From contig NZ_JAGGMR010000001.1 in NCBI RefSeq assembly GCF_017875645.1, forward strand, positions 3,782,001-3,846,000: a DNA stretch of 64,000 bases. The letters are read 5' to 3'. Source of the stretch: Nocardia goodfellowii (lineage in GTDB: Bacteria > Actinomycetota > Actinomycetes > Mycobacteriales > Mycobacteriaceae). Under the pieces are notes generated by a model. The model saw only the letters and a list, made by a program, of their open reading frames with translations. It was not told where the DNA came from and did not search any database. A program made the position numbers and the translations under genes. Shown in pieces: positions 26,578-35,471 of this stretch. The first letter of the stretch is position 1, and every line of letters begins with the position of its first letter.

Positions 26578-27530
26578 GTAAGTTCCAGGCCATGCTGACC
26601 GATCGCGCCTACGCGGCCGGCTGGCGGTTGGTGCGGGCGCTGCCGGAGACGACCGCGCGCAAACTCTTCAACGCGGGCGCGGACCGGTTCGCCGCCCGCG
26701 GCGGGCCGAAACAGTTGCGGCGCAACCTGGCCCGGGTGCTGGGCGTCACGCCGGAGCACGTACCGGACGAACTCGTCCAGGCCAGTATCCGGTCCTACGC
26801 CCGGTACTGGCGGGAAGCGTTCCGGCTGCCGGGGATGGACCATGCCGCGCTGGGGCGTGAGCTTTCGGTGCAGGACATCCATCACCTCGAGGAAGCGCTG
26901 GCCGCCGGGCGCGGTGCGGTCTGCGTGCTGCCGCACTCCGGAAACTGGGATATGGCGGGGGTGTGGCTGGTGCAGAACCACGGCACCTTCGCCACCGTCG
27001 CGGAACGGTTGCAGCCGGAATCATTGTTCGAGCGATTCGTCGCGTACCGGGAAAGCCTCGGATTCGAGGTATTTCCCCTCACCGGCGGAGAGCAGCCGCC
27101 GTTCGCGGCCCTCGCCGAACGGCTACGCGAGAACAAGGTCGTGTGCTTGCTGGGGGAGCGAGACCTCACCGGCCGGGGCGTGCCCGTGGACTTCTTCGGT
27201 GAACGCACCTGGATGCCCGCCGGTGCGGCGAAGCTGGCGATCGAAACGGGAGCGGCGCTGATCCCGGTGCACACCTGGTTCACGGCTTCCGCCGACGGCC
27301 GCGAAGGCTGGGGCATGAAGACCGAAGCGCCGCTCGATGTTTCGGCCGGTGTCGAGTCCGCGACCCAGGCGCTGGCGGATCGCTTCGCCGCGAATATCGG
27401 TGCGCACCCGGCGGATTGGCACATGCTGCAACCGCTATGGGAAGGCGATCTATCAGCCGAACGGCTGGCGCGGATCGCCGCGGTGCGCAGCTCGTCCACC
27501 CCGCCGGCCGGCCCCGGGCGGACTCGATGA
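26574..27530 (+). CDS. patA: phosphatidylinositol mannoside acyltransferase
   Basis: 318 residues, LpxL-like lysophospholipid acyltransferase superfamily. VLPHSGNWDMAG carries the HxxxxD catalytic motif and LLGERDLTGRGVPVDFFG (in parts) the second conserved block. In mycobacteria this enzyme (Rv2611c, PatA) acylates the mannose of PIM1/PIM2 at the inner membrane face. GTG 26574 overlaps the pgsA stop, and its own stop overlaps the pimA start, so the three are translated in series. Confidence 0.93.
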   Translation: MSKFQAMLTDRAYAAGWRLVRALPETTARKLFNAGADRFAARGGPKQLRRNLARVLGVTPEHVPDELVQASIRSYARYWREAFRLPGMDHAALGRELSVQDIHHLEEALAAGRGAVCVLPHSGNWDMAGVWLVQNHGTFATVAERLQPESLFERFVAYRESLGFEVFPLTGGEQPPFAALAERLRENKVVCLLGERDLTGRGVPVDFFGERTWMPAGAAKLAIETGAALIPVHTWFTASADGREGWGMKTEAPLDVSAGVESATQALADRFAANIGAHPADWHMLQPLWEGDLSAERLARIAAVRSSSTPPAGPGRTR

Positions 27531-28651
27531 AAATCGGCATGGTCTGCCCGTATTCGTTCGACGTGCCGGGCGGCGTGCAAGCTCATGTGGTCGAGCTGGC
27601 CCGGGTGTTCATCGAACGCGGGCACAAGGTCAGCGTGCTCGCGCCCGCCTCCGAGGAGACTCCACTACCGGACTTCGTGGTGTCGGCGGGGCGCGCGGTG
27701 GCGATTCCCTACAACGGGTCGGTGGCGCGGCTGTCGTTCGGACCCATGGCCTACACCAGGATTCGGCGCTGGATCGACGGCAACGACTTCGATGTGCTGC
27801 ACATCCACGAGCCGAACGCGCCATCGCTGTCCATGCTCGCGTTGAAGATCGCCGAGGGGCCGATCGTCGCGACATTCCATACCTCCACCACGAAGTCGTT
27901 GGTGCTCAGCACGTTTCAGGGTGTGTTGCGGCCCTACCACGAGAAGATCAGCGGCCGGATCGCGGTGTCGGAGCTGGCGCGGCGCTGGCAGGTCGAGGCA
28001 CTCGGATCCGATGCCGTCGAGATTCCCAACGGAGTGGATGTGCCCGCGTTCGCGCGCGCGCCGATGCTGCCGGGCTATCCGAGAGCCGGTGGGACAGTGC
28101 TGTTCCTGGGTCGCTACGACGAACCGCGCAAAGGGATGTCGGTGCTGCTCGGGGCGCTGCCCGAGCTGGTGCGGCGGCATCCGGACGTGCAGGTCCTCAT
28201 CGTCGGCCGCGGCGACGAGGACAGACTGCGCCGCGAAGCCGGGCCGCTGGCGAAACATCTGCGGTTCCTGGGGCAGGTGTCCGACGGCGAGAAAGCCTCG
28301 GCGATGCGCAGCGCCGATGTCTACGTGGCACCCAATCTCGGGGGTGAGAGCTTCGGCATCATCCTGATCGAGGCCATGGCCGCCGGAACCGCCGTGGTGG
28401 CCAGTGAATTGGACGCGTTCCGCCGGGTGCTGCGTGACGGCGCCGCGGGAATGCTTGTCCCCGTGGGTGATTCGGCTCGCGTCGCCGAAGCCCTGGACAC
28501 TTTGCTCACCGACGGTGCACGCCGGGAGGCGCTGGTGCACACAGCGAATCAAGTGGTCGGCGAATACGACTGGCCGGTGGTCGCCGAACAGATCCTGCGG
28601 GTCTACGAGACCGTCACCGTCGGCCACACCCGGGTGCGGGCCGCCGGATGA
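27527..28651 (+). CDS. pimA: phosphatidyl-myo-inositol alpha-mannosyltransferase
   Basis: 374 residues, GT4 glycosyltransferase with two Rossmann domains. PYSFDVPGGVQAHV holds the glycine-rich acceptor loop, ATFHTSTTKS the catalytic-site His, YDEPRKGM the Arg/Lys that bind GDP phosphate and LGGESFGIILIEA the acidic nucleotide motif. It adds the first mannose to phosphatidylinositol. The start overlaps the acyltransferase stop and the stop overlaps the NUDIX start. Confidence 0.96.
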   Translation: MKIGMVCPYSFDVPGGVQAHVVELARVFIERGHKVSVLAPASEETPLPDFVVSAGRAVAIPYNGSVARLSFGPMAYTRIRRWIDGNDFDVLHIHEPNAPSLSMLALKIAEGPIVATFHTSTTKSLVLSTFQGVLRPYHEKISGRIAVSELARRWQVEALGSDAVEIPNGVDVPAFARAPMLPGYPRAGGTVLFLGRYDEPRKGMSVLLGALPELVRRHPDVQVLIVGRGDEDRLRREAGPLAKHLRFLGQVSDGEKASAMRSADVYVAPNLGGESFGIILIEAMAAGTAVVASELDAFRRVLRDGAAGMLVPVGDSARVAEALDTLLTDGARREALVHTANQVVGEYDWPVVAEQILRVYETVTVGHTRVRAAG

Positions 28652-29673
28652 TCACCTTCTCCGCCACCACGGTCCTCGTTCTCGCGCTCATCGCGGCGGT
28701 CGTTCTCTCCATCGGTGTGTGGGCCTACTCCACCGCCAACCGGCTGGACCGCCTGCATGTGCGTTCCGACCAGTCCTGGCACGCCCTCGACAGCGCCCTG
28801 GCCCGGCGCGCGGTCGTCGCCCGTTCGGTGGCGCTCACCATCGCCGACGCGGACCTGGCCAAACGTCTGTCCACCTTGGCGGCGCAAGCCGAACGCGCCT
28901 GCCGCACCGACCGCGAAACCGTCGAGAACCAGCTGTCGGCAGCCCTTTCCACGGTCGACATCGGCACCCTGGCCCCGCAGCTGGTCGCCGAACTCGCCGA
29001 CGCCGAAGCCCGCGTCCTCATCGCCCGTCGCTTCCACAACGACGCCGTCCGCGACACCCTGGCGCTGCGCACCCGCCGCTCGGTGCGCCTGCTGCACATC
29101 GCCGGCACCGCACCGCTGCCCACCTATTTCGAGATCACCGAGCGCGTCACCCCGGCGGCGTCCACCGGCCTCGAGGTCGACACCGTGCGCACCTCCGCCC
29201 GGATCGTCCTGCTCGACGCGGACGACCGCGTCCTGCTGATGCGCGGCCACGACCCCGCCACCCCCGACATCTCCTTCTGGTTCACCATCGGTGGCGGCGT
29301 CGAACCAGGAGAGTCGCTGCGTGCCGCCGCCGTCCGCGAACTGTGGGAGGAAACCGGCTACGAAGCCAACCCCGCCACCTTGCGCGGCCCGATCTGGCGT
29401 CGCGTCGCCGTCTTCCCGTTCAACCGCGAACTCATCCGCGCCGAAGAACTCTTCTTCGTCCTGCGCGTCACCGCCTTCGACCCGAAACCCGGCAACTTCA
29501 CCACCATCGAACGCCGCTCCATTACCGGCAACAAATGGTGCACCCCCGCCGACATCGCCGCCCTCGACCGCTCCGGCGAAACCGTCTACCCCTACCACCT
29601 CGACGAACTGCTCCCCGCCGCCATCGCCGCCGCGGCCAGTGAATCCGAACTGGAAGTCACCTCCATTCGGTGA
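28648..29673 (+). CDS. LemA-like/NUDIX fusion protein
   Basis: 341 residues. A TM helix (about 5-25) and a LemA-like helical region (about 26-160, WAYSTANRLDRLHVRSDQSW in parts) precede a NUDIX domain (about 180-330) with a full box, GGGVEPGESLRAAAVREL then WEETGY. The same order occurs at this locus in M. tuberculosis (Rv2609c). It probably hydrolyses a nucleotide or nucleotide-sugar at the membrane; substrate unknown. ATG 28648 overlaps the pimA stop. Confidence 0.9.
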   Translation: MITFSATTVLVLALIAAVVLSIGVWAYSTANRLDRLHVRSDQSWHALDSALARRAVVARSVALTIADADLAKRLSTLAAQAERACRTDRETVENQLSAALSTVDIGTLAPQLVAELADAEARVLIARRFHNDAVRDTLALRTRRSVRLLHIAGTAPLPTYFEITERVTPAASTGLEVDTVRTSARIVLLDADDRVLLMRGHDPATPDISFWFTIGGGVEPGESLRAAAVRELWEETGYEANPATLRGPIWRRVAVFPFNRELIRAEELFFVLRVTAFDPKPGNFTTIERRSITGNKWCTPADIAALDRSGETVYPYHLDELLPAAIAAAASESELEVTSIR

Positions 29674-30047
29674 GTTAGCAGGCAATTCCGGTCGGTCGGT
29701 GCTGGCCTCGATCGGCCACGAGACCCTCCGTCCCTCTCGTCGGCGCGACGTGGGTTTCGTGAGTGGCGTGCGCGTCGAGGACCTGGCCCCGTCGTGAACG
29801 CCCGCGTGAGCAGACTCGCTTTCTGCGACGTGTCCGCAGCCCTGGGCACTGGATTTCCGGAGTTCCGCCGTCGAAACGATTCCGCGGGGTGTGACCCAGC
29901 GCGCTGTGATCTGGTTCACGATCGTGCTAGCTTCGGACTGGATCGGCCCCCGGCGGGTAAACCATTGCGGACGTGTTCAAAATTCGGCGTCGGCGCTCCA
30001 AATGTCTTGGGGCGGTCCCCTGTTCGGTCTGTGGAGGTAACTAACTC
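29674..30047. other. 374-bp intergenic region with CRP-type box
   Basis: No supported gene. It holds a CRP-type site (29905-29920), a nearby TAGCTT (29928-29933) that could be a -10, and the ribosome-binding site of the small peptide gene at 30048. Confidence 0.6.
29905..29920. promoter_or_regulatory. CRP-type binding site
   Basis: TGTGATCTGGTTCACG matches TGTGA-N6-TCACA at nine of ten conserved bases. It lies just upstream of TAGCTT (29928-29933), overlapping the likely -35 region of the transcript that carries the 30-residue peptide. Confidence 0.6.
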
Positions 30048-30140
30048 ATGTCGTACCTGCTCTACGATTTCCTGTTGCCGCTCATGGGCCCGGCGGCCGC
30101 GCAGTACTGGGCGACGCTGCTGGTGGTCGCGCCGCTCTAG
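30048..30140 (+). CDS. 30-residue hydrophobic peptide, unknown
   Basis: A short open frame starting MSYLLYDFLLPLMGP and ending LLVVAPL. GGAGGT (30033-30038) lies nine bases before the ATG and a -10-like element and CRP box lie further up, so it is likely expressed. The peptide is almost wholly hydrophobic with few charges and would insert in the membrane. I recognise no family. A leader peptide for pdxS is less likely because 125 bases separate them. Confidence 0.5.
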   Translation: MSYLLYDFLLPLMGPAAAQYWATLLVVAPL

Positions 30141-30264
30141 GCAGGCCCTCGGGTACCAGGCCAGTGGTGTGCAACTGGCTATCTAGTGGCTTTTCGGGCG
30201 GGCCTAGAATTGGGTCGATAGTTCTTCAGCGATCCGATTGGCACACATGACTCAGGAGACAGCC

Positions 30265-31167
30265 GTGACCACGCCCGAGACCACCAACACTGTCGGCACC
30301 GCGCGCGTGAAGCGCGGCATGGCCGAGATGCTCAAGGGCGGGGTGATCATGGATGTGGTTACCCCCGAGCAGGCCAAGATCGCCGAGGACGCGGGCGCAG
30401 TCGCCGTGATGGCGCTGGAGCGCGTCCCCGCCGACATCCGCGCCCAGGGCGGCGTTTCCCGGATGAGCGACCCGGACATGATCGAGGGCATCATCTCCGC
30501 CGTCTCCATCCCGGTGATGGCCAAGGCGCGCATCGGCCACTTCGTCGAGGCGCAGATCCTGCAGTCCCTCGGCGTCGACTACATCGACGAGTCCGAGGTG
30601 CTCACCCCGGCCGACTACGCCAACCACATCGACAAGTGGCAATTCACCGTGCCTTTCGTCTGTGGCGCCACCAACCTGGGTGAGGCGCTGCGCCGCATCA
30701 CCGAGGGCGCGGCCATGATCCGTTCCAAGGGAGAGGCCGGCACCGGCGACGTCTCCAACGCCACCACCCACATGCGCCAGATCCGCGCCGAGCTGCGCAA
30801 GCTGCAGTCGCTGCCCAAGGACGAGCTGTTCGTCGCGGCCAAGGAACTGCAGGCGCCGTACGAGCTGGTGTGCGAGGTCGCCGAGACCGGCAAGCTGCCG
30901 GTGGTCCTCTTCACCGCCGGCGGCATCGCCACCCCGGCCGACGCCGCGATGATGATGCAACTCGGCGCCGAGGGCGTCTTCGTCGGCTCCGGCATCTTCA
31001 AGTCCGGCAACCCCGCCGAGCGCGCCGCCGCCATCGTGAAGGCCACCACCTTCTACGACGACCCGGACGTCCTCGCCAAGGTCTCGCGCGGCCTGGGTGA
31101 AGCCATGGTCGGCATCAACGTCGACGAGATCCCGCAGCCGCACCGCCTCGCCGAGCGCGGCTGGTAA
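30265..31167 (+). CDS. pdxS: pyridoxal 5'-phosphate synthase subunit PdxS
   Basis: 300 residues, (beta/alpha)8 lyase that builds PLP from ribose 5-phosphate, glyceraldehyde 3-phosphate and ammonia supplied by Pdx[38 protein letters not shown] (first catalytic Lys) and [12 protein letters not shown] (second Lys) are all present. GTG 30265 is chosen: AGGAG (30254-30258) is six bases away and the N-terminus then matches the mycobacterial length; ATG 30247 is an alternative. A strong terminator follows, and pdxT is 8.7 kb away. Confidence 0.96.
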   Translation: MTTPETTNTVGTARVKRGMAEMLKGGVIMDVVTPEQAKIAEDAGAVAVMALERVPADIRAQGGVSRMSDPDMIEGIISAVSIPVMAKARIGHFVEAQILQSLGVDYIDESEVLTPADYANHIDKWQFTVPFVCGATNLGEALRRITEGAAMIRSKGEAGTGDVSNATTHMRQIRAELRKLQSLPKDELFVAAKELQAPYELVCEVAETGKLPVVLFTAGGIATPADAAMMMQLGAEGVFVGSGIFKSGNPAERAAAIVKATTFYDDPDVLAKVSRGLGEAMVGINVDEIPQPHRLAERGW

Positions 31168-31205
31168 TCAGCTGGGGCGCTGGGTAATTCAGCGCCGAGT
31201 ATTAC

Positions 31206-31247
31206 GAACCGCCGGATGGTCTCTCGGACTGTCCGGCGGTTCTTTTT
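31206..31247 (+). terminator. intrinsic terminator with U tract
   Basis: Perfect 11-bp stem (31206-31216 with 31232-31242), 15-base loop, then five T residues (31243-31247). It is the only terminator in the window with a clear U tract and ends pdxS transcription 39 bases after the stop codon. Confidence 0.88.
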
Positions 31248-31437
31248 GTGTGGGTGTCAACCGCGAATGCTTACCGCAACCGGCTGGGGTGACTTGCGAG
31301 CGAGTTTGGGGCCGATGCTCCCTTTGGCGACTTGCGGCTGCGAGGTCAGGAATCTGGTGTTCCTCGGTTGTCGAAGAAGACCTAGTCGAGCACGTCGCTA
31401 TCGTGGTCCGAAACGGCGTTTGTCTACGGGGTGGGGA

Positions 31438-31644
31438 ATGAATGGCCGCGAAAAGCCCGACCCGTCCCGCGCGGCGACCGAAGGCCGCGCGGAGTCCTTG
31501 CTCAGTGCGCACGAAAGGGCGGCGATTCGCCTTTATGCCTGTGCGTCAGCAGCGCTCACGTTCGCGGACATCGACCCGATTCTGCTCGATGCCGCAGACC
31601 AGCTTCAAGTTCGATCCCGAGTAGCGGCTCAGCCGTGCCACTGA
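31438..31644 (+). CDS. small hypothetical protein
   Basis: 68 residues, starting MNGREKPDPSRAATEGRAES and continuing LLSAHERAAIRLYACASAAL and DIDPILLDAADQLQV. The amphipathic, helical composition looks protein-like, unlike the other two frames here, but no family is recognised. GTGGGGA precedes the ATG as a weak ribosome-binding site. Its end overlaps the convergent gene at 31629. Confidence 0.4.
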   Translation: MNGREKPDPSRAATEGRAESLLSAHERAAIRLYACASAALTFADIDPILLDAADQLQVRSRVAAQPCH

Positions 31645-32168
31645 TCGAGCCGTTCCTTGCGGGGGATACCGCCAGGTCCAGCTGCGGGGGACTCGTCTTC
31701 GTGGCGTTCAATATAGCGTTTGGAGAGCAGGATGACAGCTTGCTGCCAGAGCATGTCCAGCTGTCCGGCGAGTGCCGCTATGCGGTCGTGAACAGTGCGG
31801 TTGTGGACTGAATCGGTATCGCTCAGGAGTTCGTCGAGTTCCATTCCGGCCCGTGCTTGTTCGCGGGTCAGCGGTCGGTCGGGCAGCCAGCTCAGATGCC
31901 AAGTGCCCGTTTCTGCATCGCGCCATGCCGATTCGGGGGTGATGCTGCTGGTTATGGACGAACTGCCCTCGCGCAACGTTCCAGAACCCGCCGACGCTGT
32001 GATACTTGGTGAGTCGAGTTCGAGGGTGGCCTTCAGACGAGCTAGACCAGCCTCAACGTTGTAATGGTGTTCGGGAAGGTTTTGGGTCAGGAGATCGTCC
32101 AGTGCACCGAACATCTGCTCGACAGGAATGGGGGTTGCGGCCTGCTCGCGCGACTTGTCGTCGGTCAT
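31629..32168 (-). CDS. hypothetical protein, third gene of sigma operon
   Basis: 179 residues, soluble, acidic, no TM. Landmarks are VEQMFGALDDLLTQNLPEHH, a polar Ser/Thr-rich middle (55-80) and a helical C-terminus with AALAGQLDMLWQQAVILLSKRY. ATG overlaps the sigma-factor stop (ATGA at 32168-32165), so it is coupled to it. A role as regulator or target of the sigma factor is possible; no anti-sigma motif is recognised. Confidence 0.7.
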   Translation of the reverse strand: MTDDKSREQAATPIPVEQMFGALDDLLTQNLPEHHYNVEAGLARLKATLELDSPSITASAGSGTLREGSSSITSSITPESAWRDAETGTWHLSWLPDRPLTREQARAGMELDELLSDTDSVHNRTVHDRIAALAGQLDMLWQQAVILLSKRYIERHEDESPAAGPGGIPRKERLDQWHG

Positions 32169-32800
32169 GCCTGCACCTCGCCTTCGGCCCTTGCACCGAG
32201 CACGCGGTATCCCGGCGCGATGAATCTTTCCTCGGACGGGAACAAGATCTGAATTCCTGCACCCTCCATAATGTGTCTGATTTTCCGCCGTGCTCTGCTC
32301 TTATGCGAGTACACCGTGGACACGGTCACCGCAAGGGCGGCTGCGATTTCCTCGTCGGGGCGTTGCAGCGCCCACGCCAGCAGCGCCACCTGGTATTCGG
32401 TGTCGGTCAGCTCACGCGACACCGCGAACCAGAACCGTCTGATCGCGTCGTGGCTAGCCACTCGATCCGCCGGATCTGATAGGGCAGACCCAGTTTTGTC
32501 CACCGCCGGCAAAACAGCGTCGTCGAGCGGGGTCATCCCGTTGCTCCGAGAGGCGGCTTGCTTGCGTCGCACGTCGATCACACGTCTGGCTGCGATTTTC
32601 ATGATCAGCTGCTGGGCGTGTTGGTCGGATATTCCAAAGAAATCCCGACCGTACTGCTCGGTGACAGCAACGAAGACCTGTTGCACGATGTCTTCCGCCT
32701 GGACTGTGTCGCCCCGTAATGCCTTGTGTGCGTAGCGATACACCGCAGCGGAGTGCAACCGGAACAGCCTCTCGATCTCGACCACCGCGCCTGGGCCCAT
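32165..32800 (-). CDS. ECF-like sigma-70 family factor
   Basis: 211 residues. Sigma-2 region: FRLHSAAVYRYAHKALRG, AEDIVQQVFVAVTEQYGRDF in parts, and IAARRVIDVRRKQ. Sigma-4: FWFAVSRELTDTEYQVALLAW and RPDEEIAAALAVTVSTVYSHKSRARRKIR in parts. ATG 32800 is chosen because it comes one base after the upstream stop (TGAGATG); a longer form from 32833 is possible. The sequence is far from SigJ or other named factors I know. It is the middle gene of a three-gene unit. Confidence 0.82.
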   Translation of the reverse strand: MGPGAVVEIERLFRLHSAAVYRYAHKALRGDTVQAEDIVQQVFVAVTEQYGRDFFGISDQHAQQLIMKIAARRVIDVRRKQAASRSNGMTPLDDAVLPAVDKTGSALSDPADRVASHDAIRRFWFAVSRELTDTEYQVALLAWALQRPDEEIAAALAVTVSTVYSHKSRARRKIRHIMEGAGIQILFPSEERFIAPGYRVLGARAEGEVQA

Positions 32801-32801
32801 C

Positions 32802-33098
32802 TCATGTACCTGTCTCGTTCGGGCTGTCAGCATCTGACGGTTGCGCTGTGGCCCGCTCGCCTACCTCGACCACGAGTTCTGACACCACGCCTCCGGCGCG
32901 CCGGATTGTGCTCGTGACAGTGGTGCCTGCCGGTGCTTTCTGCACAAGCATCCGAGTTGTCCGGTGCTGCTGAAAGTTTCGCACGCAAGCAGCGACCTCG
33001 TAGCTGATTAGGGTGCAAACCGGCGCCAGCACAATCCATGCTCCATGGCTGGTCACGCTCTGCCATGCATCCAAGGCCCACTGCAGCGTCATAATCAT
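32802..33098 (-). CDS. small single-TM protein, first gene of sigma operon
   Basis: 98 residues. A hydrophobic segment (WIVLAPVCTLISYEVAACV, about 21-39) follows a short N-terminus, and the rest is a charged cytoplasmic-like tail. The stop is one base before the sigma-factor start. An anti-sigma or membrane-sensor role would fit the position, but no zinc-binding or other anti-sigma motif is visible. Confidence 0.6.
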   Translation of the reverse strand: MIMTLQWALDAWQSVTSHGAWIVLAPVCTLISYEVAACVRNFQQHRTTRMLVQKAPAGTTVTSTIRRAGGVVSELVVEVGERATAQPSDADSPNETGT

Positions 33099-33745
33099 CT
33101 ACTCGCGGCGCCCCCGCCGAACCTTGAGGCTCCCGCGCGTCGTCCATGTGGGCTCTGCGCTCGCGTCCTGCATATGAAGGATTTGCGGACGCTGACTGCG
33201 ATGTTCCCTGGCGCGCCCGTCATGCGGGCGCGCCGAGGTGGTTCGCTGGATTGTGCCCCTGGAAGTCAGGTCGGGTCGGGCATTGCGGTGCTCGGTCCGG
33301 TTCCTGTCATCCACTCCGGAACCGGTGGATTCCCTCGCTCCAATTCCACACCGCGAGGCAGGAATTTCTGCACTATTCGTTGGTCTTTGGCGTGTGGAAA
33401 CACTCTGATGGTGATCAGGTCCAGCGAAGAGGAGTCGGATGCTCGTCAACACCGCGCAGGCAGTGTCATCACCAGGGAGTTGAACCAACCGTGGGCCACT
33501 TTGATCGCTGCAACCCGCGGTGATTGCTGGGTGGATGCGAAATGTCAAGGGCCGCATACATGGATCCAGAGCGTCGTGATGGCTGAGCCACGCGCCCGCT
33601 ACCAGCGCGCATACCCCGCAGCAAACGCCAGCTACTTTTCCAGGAGGTGGGTGCGGCAAATTTACTACCTGCTGGTTCGTCGCTAGTGTTGGCACTGAAT
33701 CACCGGTGAGCACAGTCGAATACCTGCTTCTGGCAAGGAGTCCGC
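33099..33745. other. 647-bp region without a convincing gene
   Basis: Long frames exist on both strands but their composition is not protein-like and they overlap each other fully. A 10-bp perfect hairpin (33210-33219 with 33225-33234, loop 5) may be a terminator or a remnant. The promoter of the minus-strand sigma operon must lie near 33100-33200. CAAGGAG (33733-33739) serves the MHYT gene. Confidence 0.5.
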
Positions 33746-34588
33746 ATGCTGGAAATCGACCAGTTCGCCTATGGCTGGCTTACTCCCGTTCTCGCCTATG
33801 TCATGTCGGTCACCGGCTCGTTGCTGGCGCTACGCTGCATGGTCCGGGCGCGCCACGGCGACGGGCACGGTGGCTGGGTGGCGACCGGGGCGGTCGCCTT
33901 GGGCGGCACCGGCATCTGGGTCATGCATTTCATTGCGATGCTTGGCTTTTCGGTGCGCAACGCCACCATTCGCTATGACATTCCGGTCACTCTGTTCAGC
34001 GCCGCGATCGCGATGGGCGTGGTGTGGGTCGGTTTGTCGATCGTCGGGCGACGGCACGGGGATCTGACGGCGCTGTTGACCGGTGGCACGATCACCGGGC
34101 TCGGTGTCGGCGCCATGCACTACTCCGGGATGTACGCGATGAAAACCGATGCGGCAGTTCGGTACGACCCGTGGATCGTGCTGCTCTCGCTGGTGATCGC
34201 GGTGGTGGCCGCGACGGCCGCGCTGTGGTTCACCCTCCATGTGCGGGGCCTTGCCGCCACCGTCGGTGCGGCGCTGATCATGGGGATCGCGGTGTGCGGA
34301 ATGCATTACACCGGCATGTTTTCCATGCGAGCGCACGTGGCCGAGCACATGCACGCGCCCACCGGCGCGCAGGCCGGGCAACTGCTCACTCCCCTGATCG
34401 TGGCGGTGAGCATGGTGACGATGGTGACGCTGCTGCAGGTCGGACTCAGTGATATCGACGAACCGGACCTGAGCCGGATCGCGGGACAGCGCGCGAGCCG
34501 GTACTGGCCGAGTCATGAGAACGGCGACGCCGGGCACCCGGATGGGAACGCTAAGGGGACATTCCGGCATCGGCATCGGCGGTGGTGA
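33746..34588 (+). CDS. MHYT-domain membrane sensor
   Basis: 280 residues, seven TM segments. Three MHYT-type repeats are visible: VMHFIAML, AMHYSGMYAM and GMHYTGMFSM; these Met/His clusters are proposed to bind copper and sense CO, NO or O2. There is no GGDEF or EAL output domain, so this is the stand-alone form common in actinobacteria. ATG 33746 follows CAAGGAG. The hydrophilic C-terminal tail overlaps the convergent XRE gene by 38 bp. Confidence 0.88.
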   Translation: MLEIDQFAYGWLTPVLAYVMSVTGSLLALRCMVRARHGDGHGGWVATGAVALGGTGIWVMHFIAMLGFSVRNATIRYDIPVTLFSAAIAMGVVWVGLSIVGRRHGDLTALLTGGTITGLGVGAMHYSGMYAMKTDAAVRYDPWIVLLSLVIAVVAATAALWFTLHVRGLAATVGAALIMGIAVCGMHYTGMFSMRAHVAEHMHAPTGAQAGQLLTPLIVAVSMVTMVTLLQVGLSDIDEPDLSRIAGQRASRYWPSHENGDAGHPDGNAKGTFRHRHRRW

Positions 34589-35384
34589 GGTCGAAGAGCC
34601 GGGCCAGCGTGATCGCGGTGAAATCGTCCAGGGGATAGAACAATTCGATCGCCAACTCCGACAGCGTGACATCGGCGGGTGCGCCGAAGGTGACCATGGT
34701 GCTGAACATCTGGAGCTCTCCCATCGGGGTGGCGATGCGCAGCGGGACCGCGAAGGGCGTCGGGGCCCGCAGATCGGATTCCGTGCCGGGCGGCACCGGA
34801 TACCCGGAGACCTCGTCGTACAGTTCGCGCAGGATCGGATCTCCGGTGGCTTGGACCTGGCGTAACAGCCTGTCCAGCAAGAACTCTCGGACCTGGCCGT
34901 GATTGACCATGTACGTGGTGGCATCCGGGCTGCCCGGGTGCAGGGCGAGGCGATACATGTTGGGACACTCCATGAGCCGGTCGTCGACCTCGCCTTCGAA
35001 CAGGGCCATCGCGCGGTTGGTGGTGACTACGTTCCAGTAGCGGTCGACCACCACGGCCGGGTACGGCTCGTGTGCGCTCAGCATGGCTTCCAGCGCCGTT
35101 CGGGCCGAGGAGAGCTCCTCGTCGTCGAGGCTGCTCTCGCGGTACTCCGGGGCGAAGCCACCCGCCAGCAGCACCGTATTGCGTTCGCGCAGCGGCACCT
35201 CCAATACTTCGCACAACTTCAACACCATGGCGCGGCTCGGCTGCGCCTTGCCGGTCTCGACACAGGACAGATGCCGCGCGGAACTGTCGGCGGCCAAGGC
35301 CAGCTCGAGCTGACTCAGCCGCCGCCGCTGCCGCCACTCTCGTAGCAGCGCGCCGACCGGAGATTCCTGCACCGAACGCGTCAT
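34551..35384 (-). CDS. XRE regulator with MmyB-like ligand-binding domain
   Basis: 277 residues. Helix-turn-helix (about 10-68): LREWRQRRRLSQLELALAAD in parts, SARHLSCVETGKAQPSR. The remainder is an MmyB-like domain with PAVVVDRYWNVVTTNRAM and a C-terminal LSELAIELFYPLD block. It is divergent from a small membrane protein and a perfect palindrome lies exactly midway between the two start codons, so it probably represses that gene and itself. A second regulator of the type is at 8855. Confidence 0.88.
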   Translation of the reverse strand: MTRSVQESPVGALLREWRQRRRLSQLELALAADSSARHLSCVETGKAQPSRAMVLKLCEVLEVPLRERNTVLLAGGFAPEYRESSLDDEELSSARTALEAMLSAHEPYPAVVVDRYWNVVTTNRAMALFEGEVDDRLMECPNMYRLALHPGSPDATTYMVNHGQVREFLLDRLLRQVQATGDPILRELYDEVSGYPVPPGTESDLRAPTPFAVPLRIATPMGELQMFSTMVTFGAPADVTLSELAIELFYPLDDFTAITLARLFDLTTADADAGMSP

Positions 35385-35419
35385 TCCGACAGGCTATCGG
35401 CCTGCGGGTCGGCACCTCC

Positions 35420-35436
35420 ATGACCTCTGAGGTCAT
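35420..35436. promoter_or_regulatory. palindromic operator between XRE and membrane-protein genes
   Basis: ATGACCTCTGAGGTCAT, perfect 8-1-8 palindrome. It is 35 bases from each of the two divergent start codons (35384 and 35472). Confidence 0.65.
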
Positions 35437-35471
35437 TGAGACCATGACCGATGGCTGGCACCGTCGCTTCC

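Noticed and set aside
31438..31620. Alternative reading frame (start 31442) for the small gene after pdxS
   Set aside because: It is Arg/Ser/Pro-rich and looks like a shadow; the frame starting at 31438 has a more protein-like composition.
33045..33713. Long open frames on both strands (213 and 204 codons)
   Set aside because: They overlap completely, composition is Arg/Pro/Ser-rich and not protein-like, and neither has a good start context or family resemblance.
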